A stretch of 64,000 nucleotides of DNA, from assembly GCF_900094585.1 (NCBI RefSeq), contig NZ_FMAG01000003.1, positions 1 through 64,000 of the forward strand. The letters run 5' to 3'. The position numbers and the translations under genes are program-made. Numbering within the stretch: position 1 is the first letter of the stretch; the number at the start of each line of letters is the position of its first letter. This document shows positions 48,190 through 57,228 of this stretch, piece after piece. The stretch is from Martinezella multihospitum (GTDB lineage: Bacteria; Pseudomonadota; Alphaproteobacteria; Rhizobiales; Rhizobiaceae). The notes beneath the pieces are model-generated. The model worked only from the letters and a program-made list of their open reading frames with translations. It searched no databases and was not told where the DNA came from.

Positions 48190-49649
48190 GACTTCAAATC
48201 CTCCAATGCTTTGCGCAATTCGGCATGGTCGGAGAACGGCAGCGTCACGCCGCCGATCGTCTGACCTTCCTCATGCCCCTTGCCGGCAACGATCAGCGTG
48301 TCGCCGGATTTCAGCAGCTCGACAGCCTTACGGATCGCTTCGGCGCGGTCGCCGATCTCGGTTGCGCAGGTGGCAGCCGCCATGATCTCCGCGCGGATCG
48401 TCGCCGGATCCTCGGAGCGCGGATTGTCATCTGTGACGACGACGACATCAGCAAGCCGGCAGGCAATCTCGCCCATGATCGGACGCTTGCCGCGATCGCG
48501 GTCGCCGCCACAACCGAAGACCACGATGACCCGGCCCGTCGTGAACGGCCGCACCGAATTCAGGACGTTTTCCAGCGCATCCGGCTTATGTGCATAATCA
48601 ACATAGGCGAGTGCGCCGTCATGCGTATGACCGACGAGCTCCAGACGGCCGGACGCACCGACTAGCTTCTCCAGCGCAGTCATGGCAACGGATGCGGCAA
48701 CACCCGTCGAAATGGCAAGGCCAGCTGCGACCAGCGCATTGGCAATTTGGAAATCGCCTGCGAGCGGGATATGAACTTCAAAGATGTCGTCGCCGACATG
48801 AACCTCGGCGATCTGCTTGTGGCGGAAGTGTTCGACGCGCTTCAACGTCAGGAAATCGCCCTTGCGCCCGACGGTGCGGACAGCATGCCCAGCGTCTCTG
48901 GCGGCGGCGATCGCCTGCACGGACCAGGCATCATCGGCAAAGATAACAGCCGGCGACCCCTTCGGCAGCAGGTCTCGGAACAGCCGCATCTTGGCGGCCA
49001 TATAGTCCTCGACCGTCGGATGGTAATCCATGTGATCACGGCCAAGATTGGTAAAGGCAGCAGCAGCAAGCCTCACGCCGTCGAGCCGAAACTGGTCGAG
49101 GCCATGGCTGGATGCTTCCATGGCCGCATGGGTAACGCCCTCATCCGCCAGTTCGGCAAGCAGCTTGTGCAGCGACACCGGATCGGGCGTCGTCAACGCG
49201 CCATATTCGTTGCGGGTCGGAGAAACGACGCCCGTCGTGCCGATCATGGCGGCCGGATGGCCGGCATAGGCCCAGATCTGGCGCGTGAAAGAAGCAACGG
49301 AGGTCTTGCCGGCCGTTCCCGTCACAGCCACCATCGTTTCCGGCTGGCGTCCGTAGAAATGGGCGGCGGCAACAGCGAGGAACCGTCGCGGCTCAACGAC
49401 CTGCAGCAGCGGCACCTTTCCGGCATCGGCCGCATGACCTGCAATCACAACTGAAGCGCCGCGCGAAACAGCGTCGGCGATGAAGCTTGCGCCATCGGCC
49501 TTGGTACCGGCAACGGCGACAAACGCCATGCCTGGTGCCACCTTACGGCTGTCAGCGGAGATCCCGCTTATCTCAAGATCGCCAAGCGCCCCGCCAATAT
49601 ATGTGTTGAGTTCCGGAAACGCATTCCCGGCAATATCCCGCAAGTTCAT
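48186..49649 (-). CDS. murE: UDP-MurNAc-L-alanyl-D-glutamate--meso-DAP ligase
   Basis: This 487-residue Mur ligase adds the third peptide residue. Parts: [27 protein letters not shown], the P-loop [13 protein letters not shown], the carbamylated-Lys region, and the DDNPRSED segment. The DNPR motif marks specificity for meso-diaminopimelate, so the cell wall is of the DAP type expected for Gram-negatives. It overlaps murF by 4 bases and follows ftsI after a 66-base gap. Confidence 0.97.
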   Translation of the reverse strand: MNLRDIAGNAFPELNTYIGGALGDLEISGISADSRKVAPGMAFVAVAGTKADGASFIADAVSRGASVVIAGHAADAGKVPLLQVVEPRRFLAVAAAHFYGRQPETMVAVTGTAGKTSVASFTRQIWAYAGHPAAMIGTTGVVSPTRNEYGALTTPDPVSLHKLLAELADEGVTHAAMEASSHGLDQFRLDGVRLAAAAFTNLGRDHMDYHPTVEDYMAAKMRLFRDLLPKGSPAVIFADDAWSVQAIAAARDAGHAVRTVGRKGDFLTLKRVEHFRHKQIAEVHVGDDIFEVHIPLAGDFQIANALVAAGLAISTGVAASVAMTALEKLVGASGRLELVGHTHDGALAYVDYAHKPDALENVLNSVRPFTTGRVIVVFGCGGDRDRGKRPIMGEIACRLADVVVVTDDNPRSEDPATIRAEIMAAATCATEIGDRAEAIRKAVELLKSGDTLIVAGKGHEEGQTIGGVTLPFSDHAELRKALEDLKS

Positions 49650-49715
49650 CGAATGTACTTTTCGCCTTCTCGATCAGTCCGCCCCTCGCGAATCGACGTG
49701 TGTATTCTTTCACGC

Positions 49716-51470
49716 TTAATAAGACGCCAGCAAGGCCGAGTCATCTTTTCCAAAACTGGGCTGTACCCCGAGAATCGGCGCCGAGCGGGCGACGATATCA
49801 CGGGCGATCGGCAAGGCCGTGAAGGCCGAAATCGTCCCGCCGCCGCGCTCGCCGCTCTTCGGCTCGTCGATGAAGGTCATGACGATGTATTGCGGATTGT
49901 CGATCGGAAACACGGCCATGAAGGTATTGAAGTTCAACGTATTGGAATACCGGCCGTTGACCACCTTATCGGCCGTGCCGGTCTTGCTGCCGACATTGTA
50001 GCCGGGAACGCGGGCGTTACGACCAGAACCCCTGGTGCCATTGAACTCGAGCAGGAAGCGCACGTCATCGCTGGTGCTCTTCTTGATGACCATCTTGGCG
50101 ATGGCATCGGCCTGATCGCGCGTGCGCGGCAGGAAGGTCGGCTCGATCAGCTTGCCGCCATTAACGAGCGCCGCTCCCGCGACAGCTGTCTGCAGCGGCG
50201 TCGTCGAGACACCGTGACCGAAGGAGATCGTAATCGAATTGATCTTCTTCCAGACGCGTGGCTGCGACGGCATTTTCACCTCGGGCAATTCGGTCTGCAT
50301 CTTCGTGAGCAGACCGATACGGGTGAGGAATTCCTTATGCCCCTCGATACCGACGATGTCGGCGATCTTGGCCGTGCCGATGTTCGAGGAGTACTGGAAG
50401 ATTTCCGGAACGGTCAGAACGCGGCGCTGGCCGTGGAAATCCTTGATGGTAAAGCCACCGATGCGGATCGGATTGGTAGCATCGAAGGCATTACGCAACG
50501 TTACCTTGCCATCATCCAGCGCCATAGCCATGGTGAAGGTCTTGAAGGTCGATCCCATTTCGAACGTGCCGTTCGTCATGCGGTTGAGCCAGCCTTCCGT
50601 GGCACCTTCGTTCGGATAATTCGGATCGAAGTCCGGAGCCGAGGCCATGCCCAGAACCTCGCCAGTGTGGACATCGAGGACCGCAGCACCCGCGCCCTTG
50701 GCCTGAAAATTCTTGACGGCGTTGACGACCGCATCGCGAACGATGCCCTGCACGCGTAGATCGATCGAAAGCTTTACCGGCTGCAGCGGCTGATCGTTGG
50801 TCATGCCGGCAGCAGCGAGATCGGCGAGCCCCTGGTCGTCGATATATTTCTCCATGCCCGCAACGCCGCGATTGTCGATATTGACGTAGCCGAGGATATG
50901 AGGAGCGGTCGTACCGCCCGGATAGAAGCGGCGCTTCTCGGGACGGAAGCCGATACCGGGAATACCGAGTGCCAAAATCTGGTTCTGCTGCTTCGGCGTC
51001 AACTGCCGACGTAGCCAGGCAAAGTGCGAGGACTTCGTCGAAAGCTTCTTGTAGGTGGATTTGGTATCGAGATCCGGCAGGACCTTGCGCAATTCCTCGA
51101 CAGCCTCGTCCGCGTCGATGATCTTGTTCGGTTCGGCAAACAGCGAAACAGTGCGGATGTCGGTTGCCAGCAGGGCGCCGTTGCGGTCGACGATATCAGG
51201 ACGCGAGGCCATCAGACGATCCGGCGGCAGAATGCTTGACGTCACATCCGGCAATGTCATGGCGAATTGGGCAAGCCTGCCGCCAATCACGCAATAGACG
51301 GCGATGAAGCTTGCGACCAACAGGACGACGCGGCTTTTTGCCTGATTGGACTTGCGCTTGCGCGCGCCCTCGAAGCTCGAACGAGAGAATCCGTCGCTTG
51401 GGCGGTTGTTACCGTCCGTAGAGAAGTGGGCCTTGCTCTTCAGGACCATGATGCGAGAAAGAAAAGACAT
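49716..51470 (-). CDS. ftsI: Septal transpeptidase FtsI (PBP3)
   Basis: This 584-residue class B penicillin-binding protein crosslinks septal peptidoglycan with FtsW. It has a cytoplasmic basic tail, a single transmembrane helix (VVLLVASFIAVYCVIGGRLAQFA), a dimerisation domain (PDIVDRNGALLATDI...) and the transpeptidase domain. Active-site motifs: STFK (EMGSTFKTFTMA), SSN (FQYSSNIGTAKIA) and KTG (GSKTGTADKV). Its start shares the last base of the ftsL stop region (51470), so coupling is certain in layout. Confidence 0.97.
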   Translation of the reverse strand: MSFLSRIMVLKSKAHFSTDGNNRPSDGFSRSSFEGARKRKSNQAKSRVVLLVASFIAVYCVIGGRLAQFAMTLPDVTSSILPPDRLMASRPDIVDRNGALLATDIRTVSLFAEPNKIIDADEAVEELRKVLPDLDTKSTYKKLSTKSSHFAWLRRQLTPKQQNQILALGIPGIGFRPEKRRFYPGGTTAPHILGYVNIDNRGVAGMEKYIDDQGLADLAAAGMTNDQPLQPVKLSIDLRVQGIVRDAVVNAVKNFQAKGAGAAVLDVHTGEVLGMASAPDFDPNYPNEGATEGWLNRMTNGTFEMGSTFKTFTMAMALDDGKVTLRNAFDATNPIRIGGFTIKDFHGQRRVLTVPEIFQYSSNIGTAKIADIVGIEGHKEFLTRIGLLTKMQTELPEVKMPSQPRVWKKINSITISFGHGVSTTPLQTAVAGAALVNGGKLIEPTFLPRTRDQADAIAKMVIKKSTSDDVRFLLEFNGTRGSGRNARVPGYNVGSKTGTADKVVNGRYSNTLNFNTFMAVFPIDNPQYIVMTFIDEPKSGERGGGTISAFTALPIARDIVARSAPILGVQPSFGKDDSALLASY

Positions 51471-51991
51471 TACTCCCTCACCGATCCCGTTGCCATGTTG
51501 TCGACATCCGGCTTCTTGCGCTTGGCAAGAGCGGGCGGTTTCGGTCGTGGTGCCGGCGCGGCCGCGACATCGGCGATAGCCTTCCTGATCTGCGCATCCG
51601 TCGTATCGCCATTGCTCGAGGCCACCGACGTACCGCTCTTGACACCGCCTGCCTTGCCGCTCTTCGGATCGCTGGAGGCCACTACCGTTGGCGGCGGAAG
51701 CTGCGAGCGCAGCATCGGCAATTCGCTCGGCTGAACGATCGCCGTCGAGAGCGTCGGCTGCAGTTGAAGTTCGCTATTATAATTATTGACGAGGCGCTCG
51801 AGACGGTTCGGCTGCGAAACCAGCGCCCAGTCAGCCTTGAGGAGATCGATCGTATCCCTCTCAAGCTTGATTTCGGATTCGAGGCGATGAACCTCTTCCA
51901 GCTTCAGCTCGGCACGATGCTTGATCGTATAGGTCACGCTGGCCATGGCCGTCATGACGCCGATCAGCACGATGTCAAAAGTCTTCAGCAT
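51470..51991 (-). CDS. ftsL: Cell division protein FtsL-like
   Basis: This 173-residue bitopic protein has an N-terminal transmembrane helix (MLKTFDIVLIGVMTAMASVTY) and a periplasmic coiled coil with leucine-zipper spacing (HRLESEIKLERDTIDLLKADWALVSQPNRLERLV). An Ala/Pro/Lys-rich tail of about 70 residues follows, which E. coli FtsL lacks but many rhizobial forms have. It scaffolds FtsQ-FtsB-FtsW-FtsI. ATG at 51991 with GGGGGTTGA upstream is chosen. The call uses topology and position between rsmH and ftsI. Confidence 0.9.
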   Translation of the reverse strand: MLKTFDIVLIGVMTAMASVTYTIKHRAELKLEEVHRLESEIKLERDTIDLLKADWALVSQPNRLERLVNNYNSELQLQPTLSTAIVQPSELPMLRSQLPPPTVVASSDPKSGKAGGVKSGTSVASSNGDTTDAQIRKAIADVAAAPAPRPKPPALAKRKKPDVDNMATGSVRE

Positions 51992-51992
51992 T

Positions 51993-53018
51993 TCAACCCC
52001 CAAGCTTTCCGAGACTGGCGAGATTGGGCAGATCGAAAATAGAAAGATCTGCAGCCTCCGCCGGAGCCAAAGTGCGAACCCCCGCACGCAATTTGGCCGA
52101 GCGAGCGCGCGGATTGGTTTCCGCCTCAGCGTCGCTCGCAGAAATCATCGATTTGCCGACCGGCTCGAAAGTGGCAGGCCGCTCATTCACGATCGGCATG
52201 TGACGCGACCCGGCCGCACGACCCGAGCGGTCGGCGAAGAACTTCTTGACGATCCGGTCTTCCAGCGAATGGAAGGTCACGACGACAAGGCGCCCGCCCG
52301 GCTTGAGGGCGCGCTCGGCTGCAAACAATGCCTGAGCCAACTCGCCGAGCTCGTCATTGACGAAAATCCGCAAAGCCTGAAAGACCCGCGTCGCCGGATG
52401 AATCTTGTCCTTCGCCTTTCGCGGCGTCACGATCTCGATCAGGCCGGCCAGATCGCGGGTGGTCACGAAAGGCGCCTCAGCGCGACGCTTCTCAATCGCA
52501 TGCGCGATGCGCGGCGCCTGCTTTTCCTCGCCCAGAAACACGAAGATGCGAATGAGATCCGCGAGCTTGGCGCGGTTGACGACGTCTGCGGCCGACACGC
52601 CGCTTGCCGACATGCGCATATCGAGCGGGCCGTTCTTGCTGAAGGAAAAGCCGCGCTCGGCTTCGTCGATCTGCATGGACGAGACGCCGATATCGAGCAC
52701 GACGCCATCAAGGCCACCATCAGGCGCATGATCGGCCAGCTCGGAAAACTGCGATTGAATAAGATTAAGATGGCCGGCGTGAGCGGAAACGAGCGCCTGC
52801 CCCGCCATGATCGCCGTCGGATCGCGATCGAGCGCGATCACATTGGCGCCGGCCTTGAGGATGGCCGATGTATAGCCACCAGCCCCGAACGTTCCATCGA
52901 GGATGATCTTGCCGGGCGCCGGAGCCAGCGCCTCGATCACCTCTGGAAGAAGAACCGGAATGTGACGAACTGGTCCGCCACCGGCATCAGAAGAACCTCC
53001 GCCTGAATTCGCCGCCAT
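51993..53018 (-). CDS. rsmH: 16S rRNA (cytosine(1402)-N(4))-methyltransferase
   Basis: This 341-residue SAM-dependent enzyme (formerly MraW) methylates C1402 in the ribosomal P site. Parts: [31 protein letters not shown] (SAM motif I), [31 protein letters not shown], and [22 protein letters not shown] at 53018 is preceded by GGAGAGG; the open frame extends much further upstream but the extra part is antisense-like filler over mraZ. It lies 14 bases after mraZ. Confidence 0.97.
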   Translation of the reverse strand: MAANSGGGSSDAGGGPVRHIPVLLPEVIEALAPAPGKIILDGTFGAGGYTSAILKAGANVIALDRDPTAIMAGQALVSAHAGHLNLIQSQFSELADHAPDGGLDGVVLDIGVSSMQIDEAERGFSFSKNGPLDMRMSASGVSAADVVNRAKLADLIRIFVFLGEEKQAPRIAHAIEKRRAEAPFVTTRDLAGLIEIVTPRKAKDKIHPATRVFQALRIFVNDELGELAQALFAAERALKPGGRLVVVTFHSLEDRIVKKFFADRSGRAAGSRHMPIVNERPATFEPVGKSMISASDAEAETNPRARSAKLRAGVRTLAPAEAADLSIFDLPNLASLGKLGG

Positions 53019-53032
53019 TCCGCCTCTCCGCT

Positions 53033-53473
53033 CTATTCCGAGCGCCTGCCCGCCAGCCTGCGCTCCTCTCGTGCCTGCGACTGCAAGGCCAGGAAGGCCT
53101 CCGGTCGCCATAATTGAAAATGATCCGCCCGACCGACAAAGGTCACTTCGCCTGAAATTCCGGTGAAGTCGCGGATGAAATCCGTGACCATCAGCCGCCC
53201 TTCCGCATCGAGCTTCATGAAGACCCCGCCCCCGTGAATGAGGAGCGACATCTGGTTCGCCGCCGGCGAAAACGGATCGTCCGCCGCAATCTGCCGCTCG
53301 AAGCGATCGAGCAGATCGAGACCACCGACGCTGATCGCCGGAAACACAAAATCCTGGAAGCAATAAAGCTCCTGGATATTGCGCTCGGCCAGCACGGAAC
53401 GAAACGCCGCAGGCACGGAAACCCGCCCCTTGGAATCGATCCGGTTGGTCGCATTTGACAGGAAGCGGTTCAT
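53033..53473 (-). CDS. mraZ: Transcriptional regulator and division protein MraZ
   Basis: This 146-residue DNA-binding protein has two AbrB-like SpoVT domains, each with the DSKGR-type loop: [18 protein letters not shown] and the second [15 protein letters not shown]. MraZ binds repeats upstream of its own gene and controls the dcw operon. ATG at 53473 is used (family start MNRFL); GTG at 53485 is an in-frame alternative with GGGGGA close by. Four TGGG repeats at 53651-53684 are its likely target. Confidence 0.96.
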   Translation of the reverse strand: MNRFLSNATNRIDSKGRVSVPAAFRSVLAERNIQELYCFQDFVFPAISVGGLDLLDRFERQIAADDPFSPAANQMSLLIHGGGVFMKLDAEGRLMVTDFIRDFTGISGEVTFVGRADHFQLWRPEAFLALQSQAREERRLAGRRSE

Positions 53474-53650
53474 GACGCGAAACACCCGTCCCCCATGACC
53501 TGCAAGCCGCTACTCGCTTACAGGCACAGCCAAAATCGGACACAGCTTCGCAAGCCGAAAGAGCCGACACCCCTTCGACACTCCCAGAACGGGAGCAATC
53601 ATGGCTTTGCGATGATTGGGCTCTGATTTGCCCTTGTGCAGTGTTCTTTT

Positions 53651-53684
53651 GGGATACCATGGGACCATATGGGCGTCAATGGGA
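53651..53684 (+). promoter_or_regulatory. Four TGGG repeats at 10-bp spacing, probable MraZ box
   Basis: TGGG occurs at 53651, 53661, 53671 and 53681, each followed by six variable bases. MraZ of E. coli binds TGGGN direct repeats with a 10-bp period upstream of mraZ. The array lies about 180-210 bases upstream of the mraZ start. The repeats read TGGG on the strand opposite to the gene. Confidence 0.65.
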
Positions 53685-53735
53685 TGAAGCCACGTCAGAC
53701 GTGGCCGCAGCCTGAATATTCATAAGACGTTAAGT

Positions 53736-53750
53736 TTAACGAAAGGTTAG
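53736..53750. promoter_or_regulatory. CtrA-like motif upstream of mraZ
   Basis: TTAA-N7-TTAG on the plus strand (CTAA-N7-TTAAA on the minus strand) is close to TTAA-N7-TTAA. It is about 265 bases before mraZ. The match is weaker than the ddlB site. Confidence 0.3.
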
Positions 53751-53903
53751 GATCGGCTTCAGGATACGTCCCGAAACGGATTGTTTTCACAGGTGAAAAC
53801 CCTCGCCCATCGAGGCCGGAAAGCCCTGAAATTCAGGTCATTCGGCAGCTTCAAAAATTATTTGGCAGAAGCGTTGGACGCGCCGCTCGAAGTGACGCGA
53901 TGA

Positions 53904-54312
53904 TTTGCCAGTTGGCCTGTAAGCCGGGTTCTGTATGGCTCCGGCCGAGGCCGGAACGTGGCAGCCATTCATCTGGGACGGCGCTTGCGCGACGCCTCTT
54001 GCAACCCACCCGGATGACCGGCCCGGAAACAGGCTGGAGCGCTTGCGCGCTCCGTGTCATCCCTATTCGGTTTTGCTCCCGGTGGGGTTTTCCGTGCCGT
54101 CGCTGTTTCCAGAGACGCGGTGGGCTCTTACCCCACCCTTTCACCCTTACCCGATCCGAAGATCGGGCGGTTTGCTTTCTGTGGCACTTTCCCTGAGGTT
54201 GCCCCCGCCGGACGTTATCCGGCACCGTGTTTCCGTGGAGCCCGGACTTTCCTCACCCCATCGCCTTTCGGCATTGATGAAGCGCGGCTGCCCGGCCAAC
54301 TGGCACAGGCTC
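53904..54312 (-). ncRNA. rnpB: RNase P RNA (type A)
   Basis: This is the catalytic RNA that trims tRNA 5' ends. Read on the minus strand, the conserved 5' core GAGGAAAGTCCGGGCTC is present near 54238-54254, and the 3' core ACAGAACCCGGCTTACAG near 53912-53935. The ends pair perfectly as helix P1 over 12 bp (54294-54305 with 53906-53917). Conserved AGGGTGAAA and GGTAAGAGCCCACC segments lie between them. The exact ends are estimated from P1. It is transcribed in the same direction as the dcw cluster. Confidence 0.95.
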
Positions 54313-54370
54313 ATTAACCGAGACCGCCCGCAATTGCCAACGAAATATGCTGGTTTGTGAAGAGCGGATG

Positions 54371-55564
54371 TCAATTGCGGAAATGCGCTGAGAAATCCGT
54401 GCTGTAGCCTTCGTCCTTGATTCGACCTGCGAGCAGCAGTTCCGCCCCGAGCCGGCCGATTTCGTCGGAGCTCTTGGCGGCCGTACCGCAGCCGCCCGTC
54501 AGAACAGCAACCCGCGGCGAAGACGTATAGCCGATCATGGGGTAGCCTGATGGCGAATAGGAGACGGCACAGGAATTGGTGAAAGCCGGTGGCCGCGTCA
54601 CGCCGGGAACGAGCTCATGGAAGATTCGCACCAGATGCTCGCGCGCCTTGTCGCGGCCGGCAGTACGGAACCAGGCACGCAGCTCCGCCTCGGTCGTGAA
54701 TTGCAGATCGTCGGGATCGCCACCGATCTTCATGTAATATCTGCCGTCCGGATAGCGGATCGGCGGCAGCATATAGATGCTGTCCACGTCATCAGCTGCC
54801 TTCGATATCAGCGACGGCATGCCGGAAAGGGCTTGGGCTTCCGCCTCGCTGACCTCGAAGAACGTGACCGTGCGGCCATAAACCTTCATCTCAACAGGTC
54901 GCGGCAAGAGACTCTCGGCAATGGAGAAACCGCCGGCGGCGAGCAGGATCTTTTCGGCGCTGAACGTCTCGCCCTCGGCAGTCGTCACGACAGCTAGGCC
55001 GCCCTCGTCGCGGATCGACAGCGCCGTTTGCTTGATGACCCGCGCGCCTGCCTTTTCCGCCAATAGGGATTGTGCCTTGACCAGCCGGCGCGGGCTGATA
55101 TGGCCGGCCCCGTGCGGTTCGAAGACCCCTTCGCTTCCCGATACGAAGGAGAAGAAGGGAAACTTCGCCTTGAGTTCGGCATCGTCAAGAATATCGGTTT
55201 GCACGCCGAGCCGCCTGGCCGCTTCTACGACATCGCCGACATAAGCTGTTTCACCACCTCGCTTCGGCCCGACAACAAGGCAGCCGACCGGGGCATAGAA
55301 TTGAATGCCGCTATCCCGTTCGATATCCGCATAACGGCCGATCGAACGGTTTGCGAGACGGGCCCAGTCCGTGTCCGGGTCGATCGTACGGGTGATGCGG
55401 CCCTCGTCGTAATGACTGCCGAATACGCCCTGATGGCTGGCGCGATCTTCAGGTTCATCCGGCCCGATGACGGCAACACCGTCCGTTTGGTTCGCCAGGT
55501 GACGGGCAGCGGCTGCCCCCATCATGCCCCGGCCAACGACGATGAACCTGAAATCCGCTGCCAT
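54371..55564 (-). CDS. FAD-dependent oxidoreductase, DadA/SoxA type
   Basis: This 397-residue flavoenzyme of the DAO family has FAD-binding FIVVGRGMMGAAAARHLANQ at the N-terminus (GxGxxG in place), a central substrate domain, a second FAD contact near KILLAAGGFSIAESLLP, and a C-terminal VLTGGCGTAAKSSDEIGRLGAELLLAG. Relatives oxidise N-methyl amino acids or D-amino acids. The Cys that carries covalent FAD in sarcosine oxidase could be Cys in LTGGCGTAAK (inference). ATG at 55564 is preferred to 55582 by ribosome binding site and motif spacing. It stands alone between rnpB and a transglycosylase gene. Confidence 0.85.
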   Translation of the reverse strand: MAADFRFIVVGRGMMGAAAARHLANQTDGVAVIGPDEPEDRASHQGVFGSHYDEGRITRTIDPDTDWARLANRSIGRYADIERDSGIQFYAPVGCLVVGPKRGGETAYVGDVVEAARRLGVQTDILDDAELKAKFPFFSFVSGSEGVFEPHGAGHISPRRLVKAQSLLAEKAGARVIKQTALSIRDEGGLAVVTTAEGETFSAEKILLAAGGFSIAESLLPRPVEMKVYGRTVTFFEVSEAEAQALSGMPSLISKAADDVDSIYMLPPIRYPDGRYYMKIGGDPDDLQFTTEAELRAWFRTAGRDKAREHLVRIFHELVPGVTRPPAFTNSCAVSYSPSGYPMIGYTSSPRVAVLTGGCGTAAKSSDEIGRLGAELLLAGRIKDEGYSTDFSAHFRN

Positions 55565-55642
55565 GCTGTAACCCTCATCCATAGTCGCGATTTCGATAGC
55601 ACGGAAAGCGATTCCGCCCTACCCGAAATCCTAGCATGAATG

Positions 55643-56200
55643 TCAGTCCAGAAGGGCAAGCACCTTGCCGCAATAGCGCTTCGAGATCGGGTTCATGCGG
55701 GTGGCGCCGTGGCCGGCATTGTATTTGAGGATGGTGTTGCAGGTCGGACCGCCGCCGAGATCCTGCGCCATGGCCAGATATTTCATGCCGAACTTGATGT
55801 TCGTCTCGGGATCGTAGAGCCCCTTGGCCCGTCCGGAATATCCCATCAGCCGGGCAGTTGCCGGCTTGATCTGCATCAGGCCGATCTCGCCTGCGCTACC
55901 CCGGGTTTGCGGATTGAAATTGCTTTCGATCTTAATGACGGCGGTGGCGAGTTCAACCGCAACGCCGTTCTGCTTGGCATATTTGGCAATCAGTGCGGAA
56001 TAGCGATTTTGCCGTGCGAAGGAGGTCTCGGCGTCGCGCAATTCGGCGGGAACATTGGGAACCGGAAAGCCGGTGGTGCGGCTGACGATCTTGAGAGGAA
56101 CCGTTTTCTGCTTTGCGTGGCGCTGGCCTGCAAAGGCAGAATCGTATCCCACCAGCAGCACGCCCACGCATGCCACAGCCGCAACAATCAAATTTTTCAT
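55643..56200 (-). CDS. Periplasmic lytic transglycosylase (SLT domain)
   Basis: This 185-residue protein has a signal peptide (about 1-24) and one SLT domain. The catalytic Glu is in AVIKIESNFNPQTRGSAGEIGLMQIKPATA, followed by GLYDPETNIKFGMKYLA and a C-terminal TILKYNAGHGATRMNPIS. It cleaves glycan strands and forms 1,6-anhydro-MurNAc. Its small size is like VirB1-type or pathway-specialised enzymes, but no secretion genes are near. It probably works in wall remodelling. Confidence 0.9.
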   Translation of the reverse strand: MKNLIVAAVACVGVLLVGYDSAFAGQRHAKQKTVPLKIVSRTTGFPVPNVPAELRDAETSFARQNRYSALIAKYAKQNGVAVELATAVIKIESNFNPQTRGSAGEIGLMQIKPATARLMGYSGRAKGLYDPETNIKFGMKYLAMAQDLGGGPTCNTILKYNAGHGATRMNPISKRYCGKVLALLD

Positions 56201-56466
56201 GTAGTCTTTTGTCTCCAGGGGCGGGACCGCGGACAGCGCAAGCCATCACGTCCGGCTGGAGGCAAAAAGAGCCGCCGGAATGCACAGTCCCCATTAGTCG
56301 TCTACGGTCGCGCGACACACAAACCCAGACGGCGCGACCGTCGTTCAGCGAGCGTCGTTAGACCAATGCAATGCGGAGATAATAGGGAAAAGATGTGGCG
56401 TAGCAGGGAGTTACGCTTTTTCGCTTTTATAGCCGGCTATAAATACCGGCGACAAGATCGGATAAA
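56201..56466. other. Spacer between the transglycosylase and amidase genes
   Basis: No gene or strong repeat is seen in these 266 bases. The bases after 56360 are A/T-rich and end at the amidase 3' end. Confidence 0.4.
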
Positions 56467-57228
56467 TTACGAATAGCGCGGCAGAGCAGAAAGCAGCCGA
56501 TGAAGCGTATCGATCGTTGAAAAATCCGCGATGCCGTCCACGCGCCCCTGCCGGAAATGGCGCTGGAAGGCTTCTACGTCTCCCTTGAGCTTTTCCGAGA
56601 ATTCACCCGTTATTTCAGTGCTGTAGCCATAAAGCGACAGCATGGACTGCAGCGCCTCTATCGGCTGGCCGATATCGCCCTTCTGGAAGAAGCGCCCGCC
56701 GGTGATCGGCGCCGGCACCACCCAATGGCCTACACCGGCCTTAGCCAGCTTTTCCCAGGGGAATTTTTCGCCCGGATCGACCTTGCGCACAGGCGCGACA
56801 TCGGAGTGCCCAAGCACCCGCTCGGGCGCGATTGCCCAGCGTTGGCCGCAATCGCGACACAGTTCGATCACTGCTTCGATCTGCGCATCGGGGAATTCAG
56901 GCAGTCCGCCGGGATGGCCGGCATTGGCGATCTCGATGCCGATCGACGATGAATTGATATCGGTCTCGCCGTGCCACGAGCTCTTGCCCGCATGCCAGGC
57001 TCGGCGCTCTTCGGGAACGAGCTGCATGACACGCCCGCCCTCGAAAACGAAATAGTGGCTCGACACCTGGCTCTCCGGACGACAGAGCCAGTCCAAAGCG
57101 CCTTCGGCGGTTCCCATGCCGGTATAATGCAGAAGGATGATATCGGGCCGACGTCCATCCCGCCTCTCGCCATGGTTCGGCGAAGGCTGCACATGGGCGC
57201 GAGTAAAATCGGTCTTGAATGCACTCAT
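56467..57228 (-). CDS. N-acetylmuramoyl-L-alanine amidase (AmpD type) with peptidoglycan-binding domain
   Basis: This 253-residue zinc amidase_2 protein is probably cytosolic because no signal peptide is seen. Zinc ligands: His in IILLHYTGMGTAEGALDWL, His in GHSDVAPVRKVDPGEKFPW, with the HAGKSSW segment between. A PG_binding_1 repeat covers the last 70 residues (GDIGQPIEALQSMLSLYGY...VEAFQRHFRQGRVDGIADFSTIDTL). It removes peptide from anhydro-muropeptides during recycling. Its start overlaps the DjlA-like gene's stop by 4 bases. Confidence 0.92.
   Translation of the reverse strand: MSAFKTDFTRAHVQPSPNHGERRDGRRPDIILLHYTGMGTAEGALDWLCRPESQVSSHYFVFEGGRVMQLVPEERRAWHAGKSSWHGETDINSSSIGIEIANAGHPGGLPEFPDAQIEAVIELCRDCGQRWAIAPERVLGHSDVAPVRKVDPGEKFPWEKLAKAGVGHWVVPAPITGGRFFQKGDIGQPIEALQSMLSLYGYSTEITGEFSEKLKGDVEAFQRHFRQGRVDGIADFSTIDTLHRLLSALPRYS

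Larger units (their letters stand above)
53474..53903. promoter_or_regulatory. mraZ promoter region (dcw operon promoter)
   Basis: These 430 bases lie between mraZ and the RNase P RNA 3' end and contain no gene. They hold the TGGG array (53651-53684), a CtrA-like motif (53736-53750) and A/T-rich sequence at 53715-53755. The rnpB terminator should lie near 53850-53903 on the minus strand; a T-run (complement of 53856-53862) is the only candidate. Confidence 0.6.

Noticed and set aside
53019..53660. N-terminal extension of rsmH over mraZ
   Set aside because: The frame is open but runs through mraZ in another frame. The family start and ribosome binding site place the start at 53018.
53935..54360. 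ORFs within the RNase P RNA region on either strand
   Set aside because: The region has all the hallmarks of rnpB, including the paired P1 ends, so the frames are incidental.
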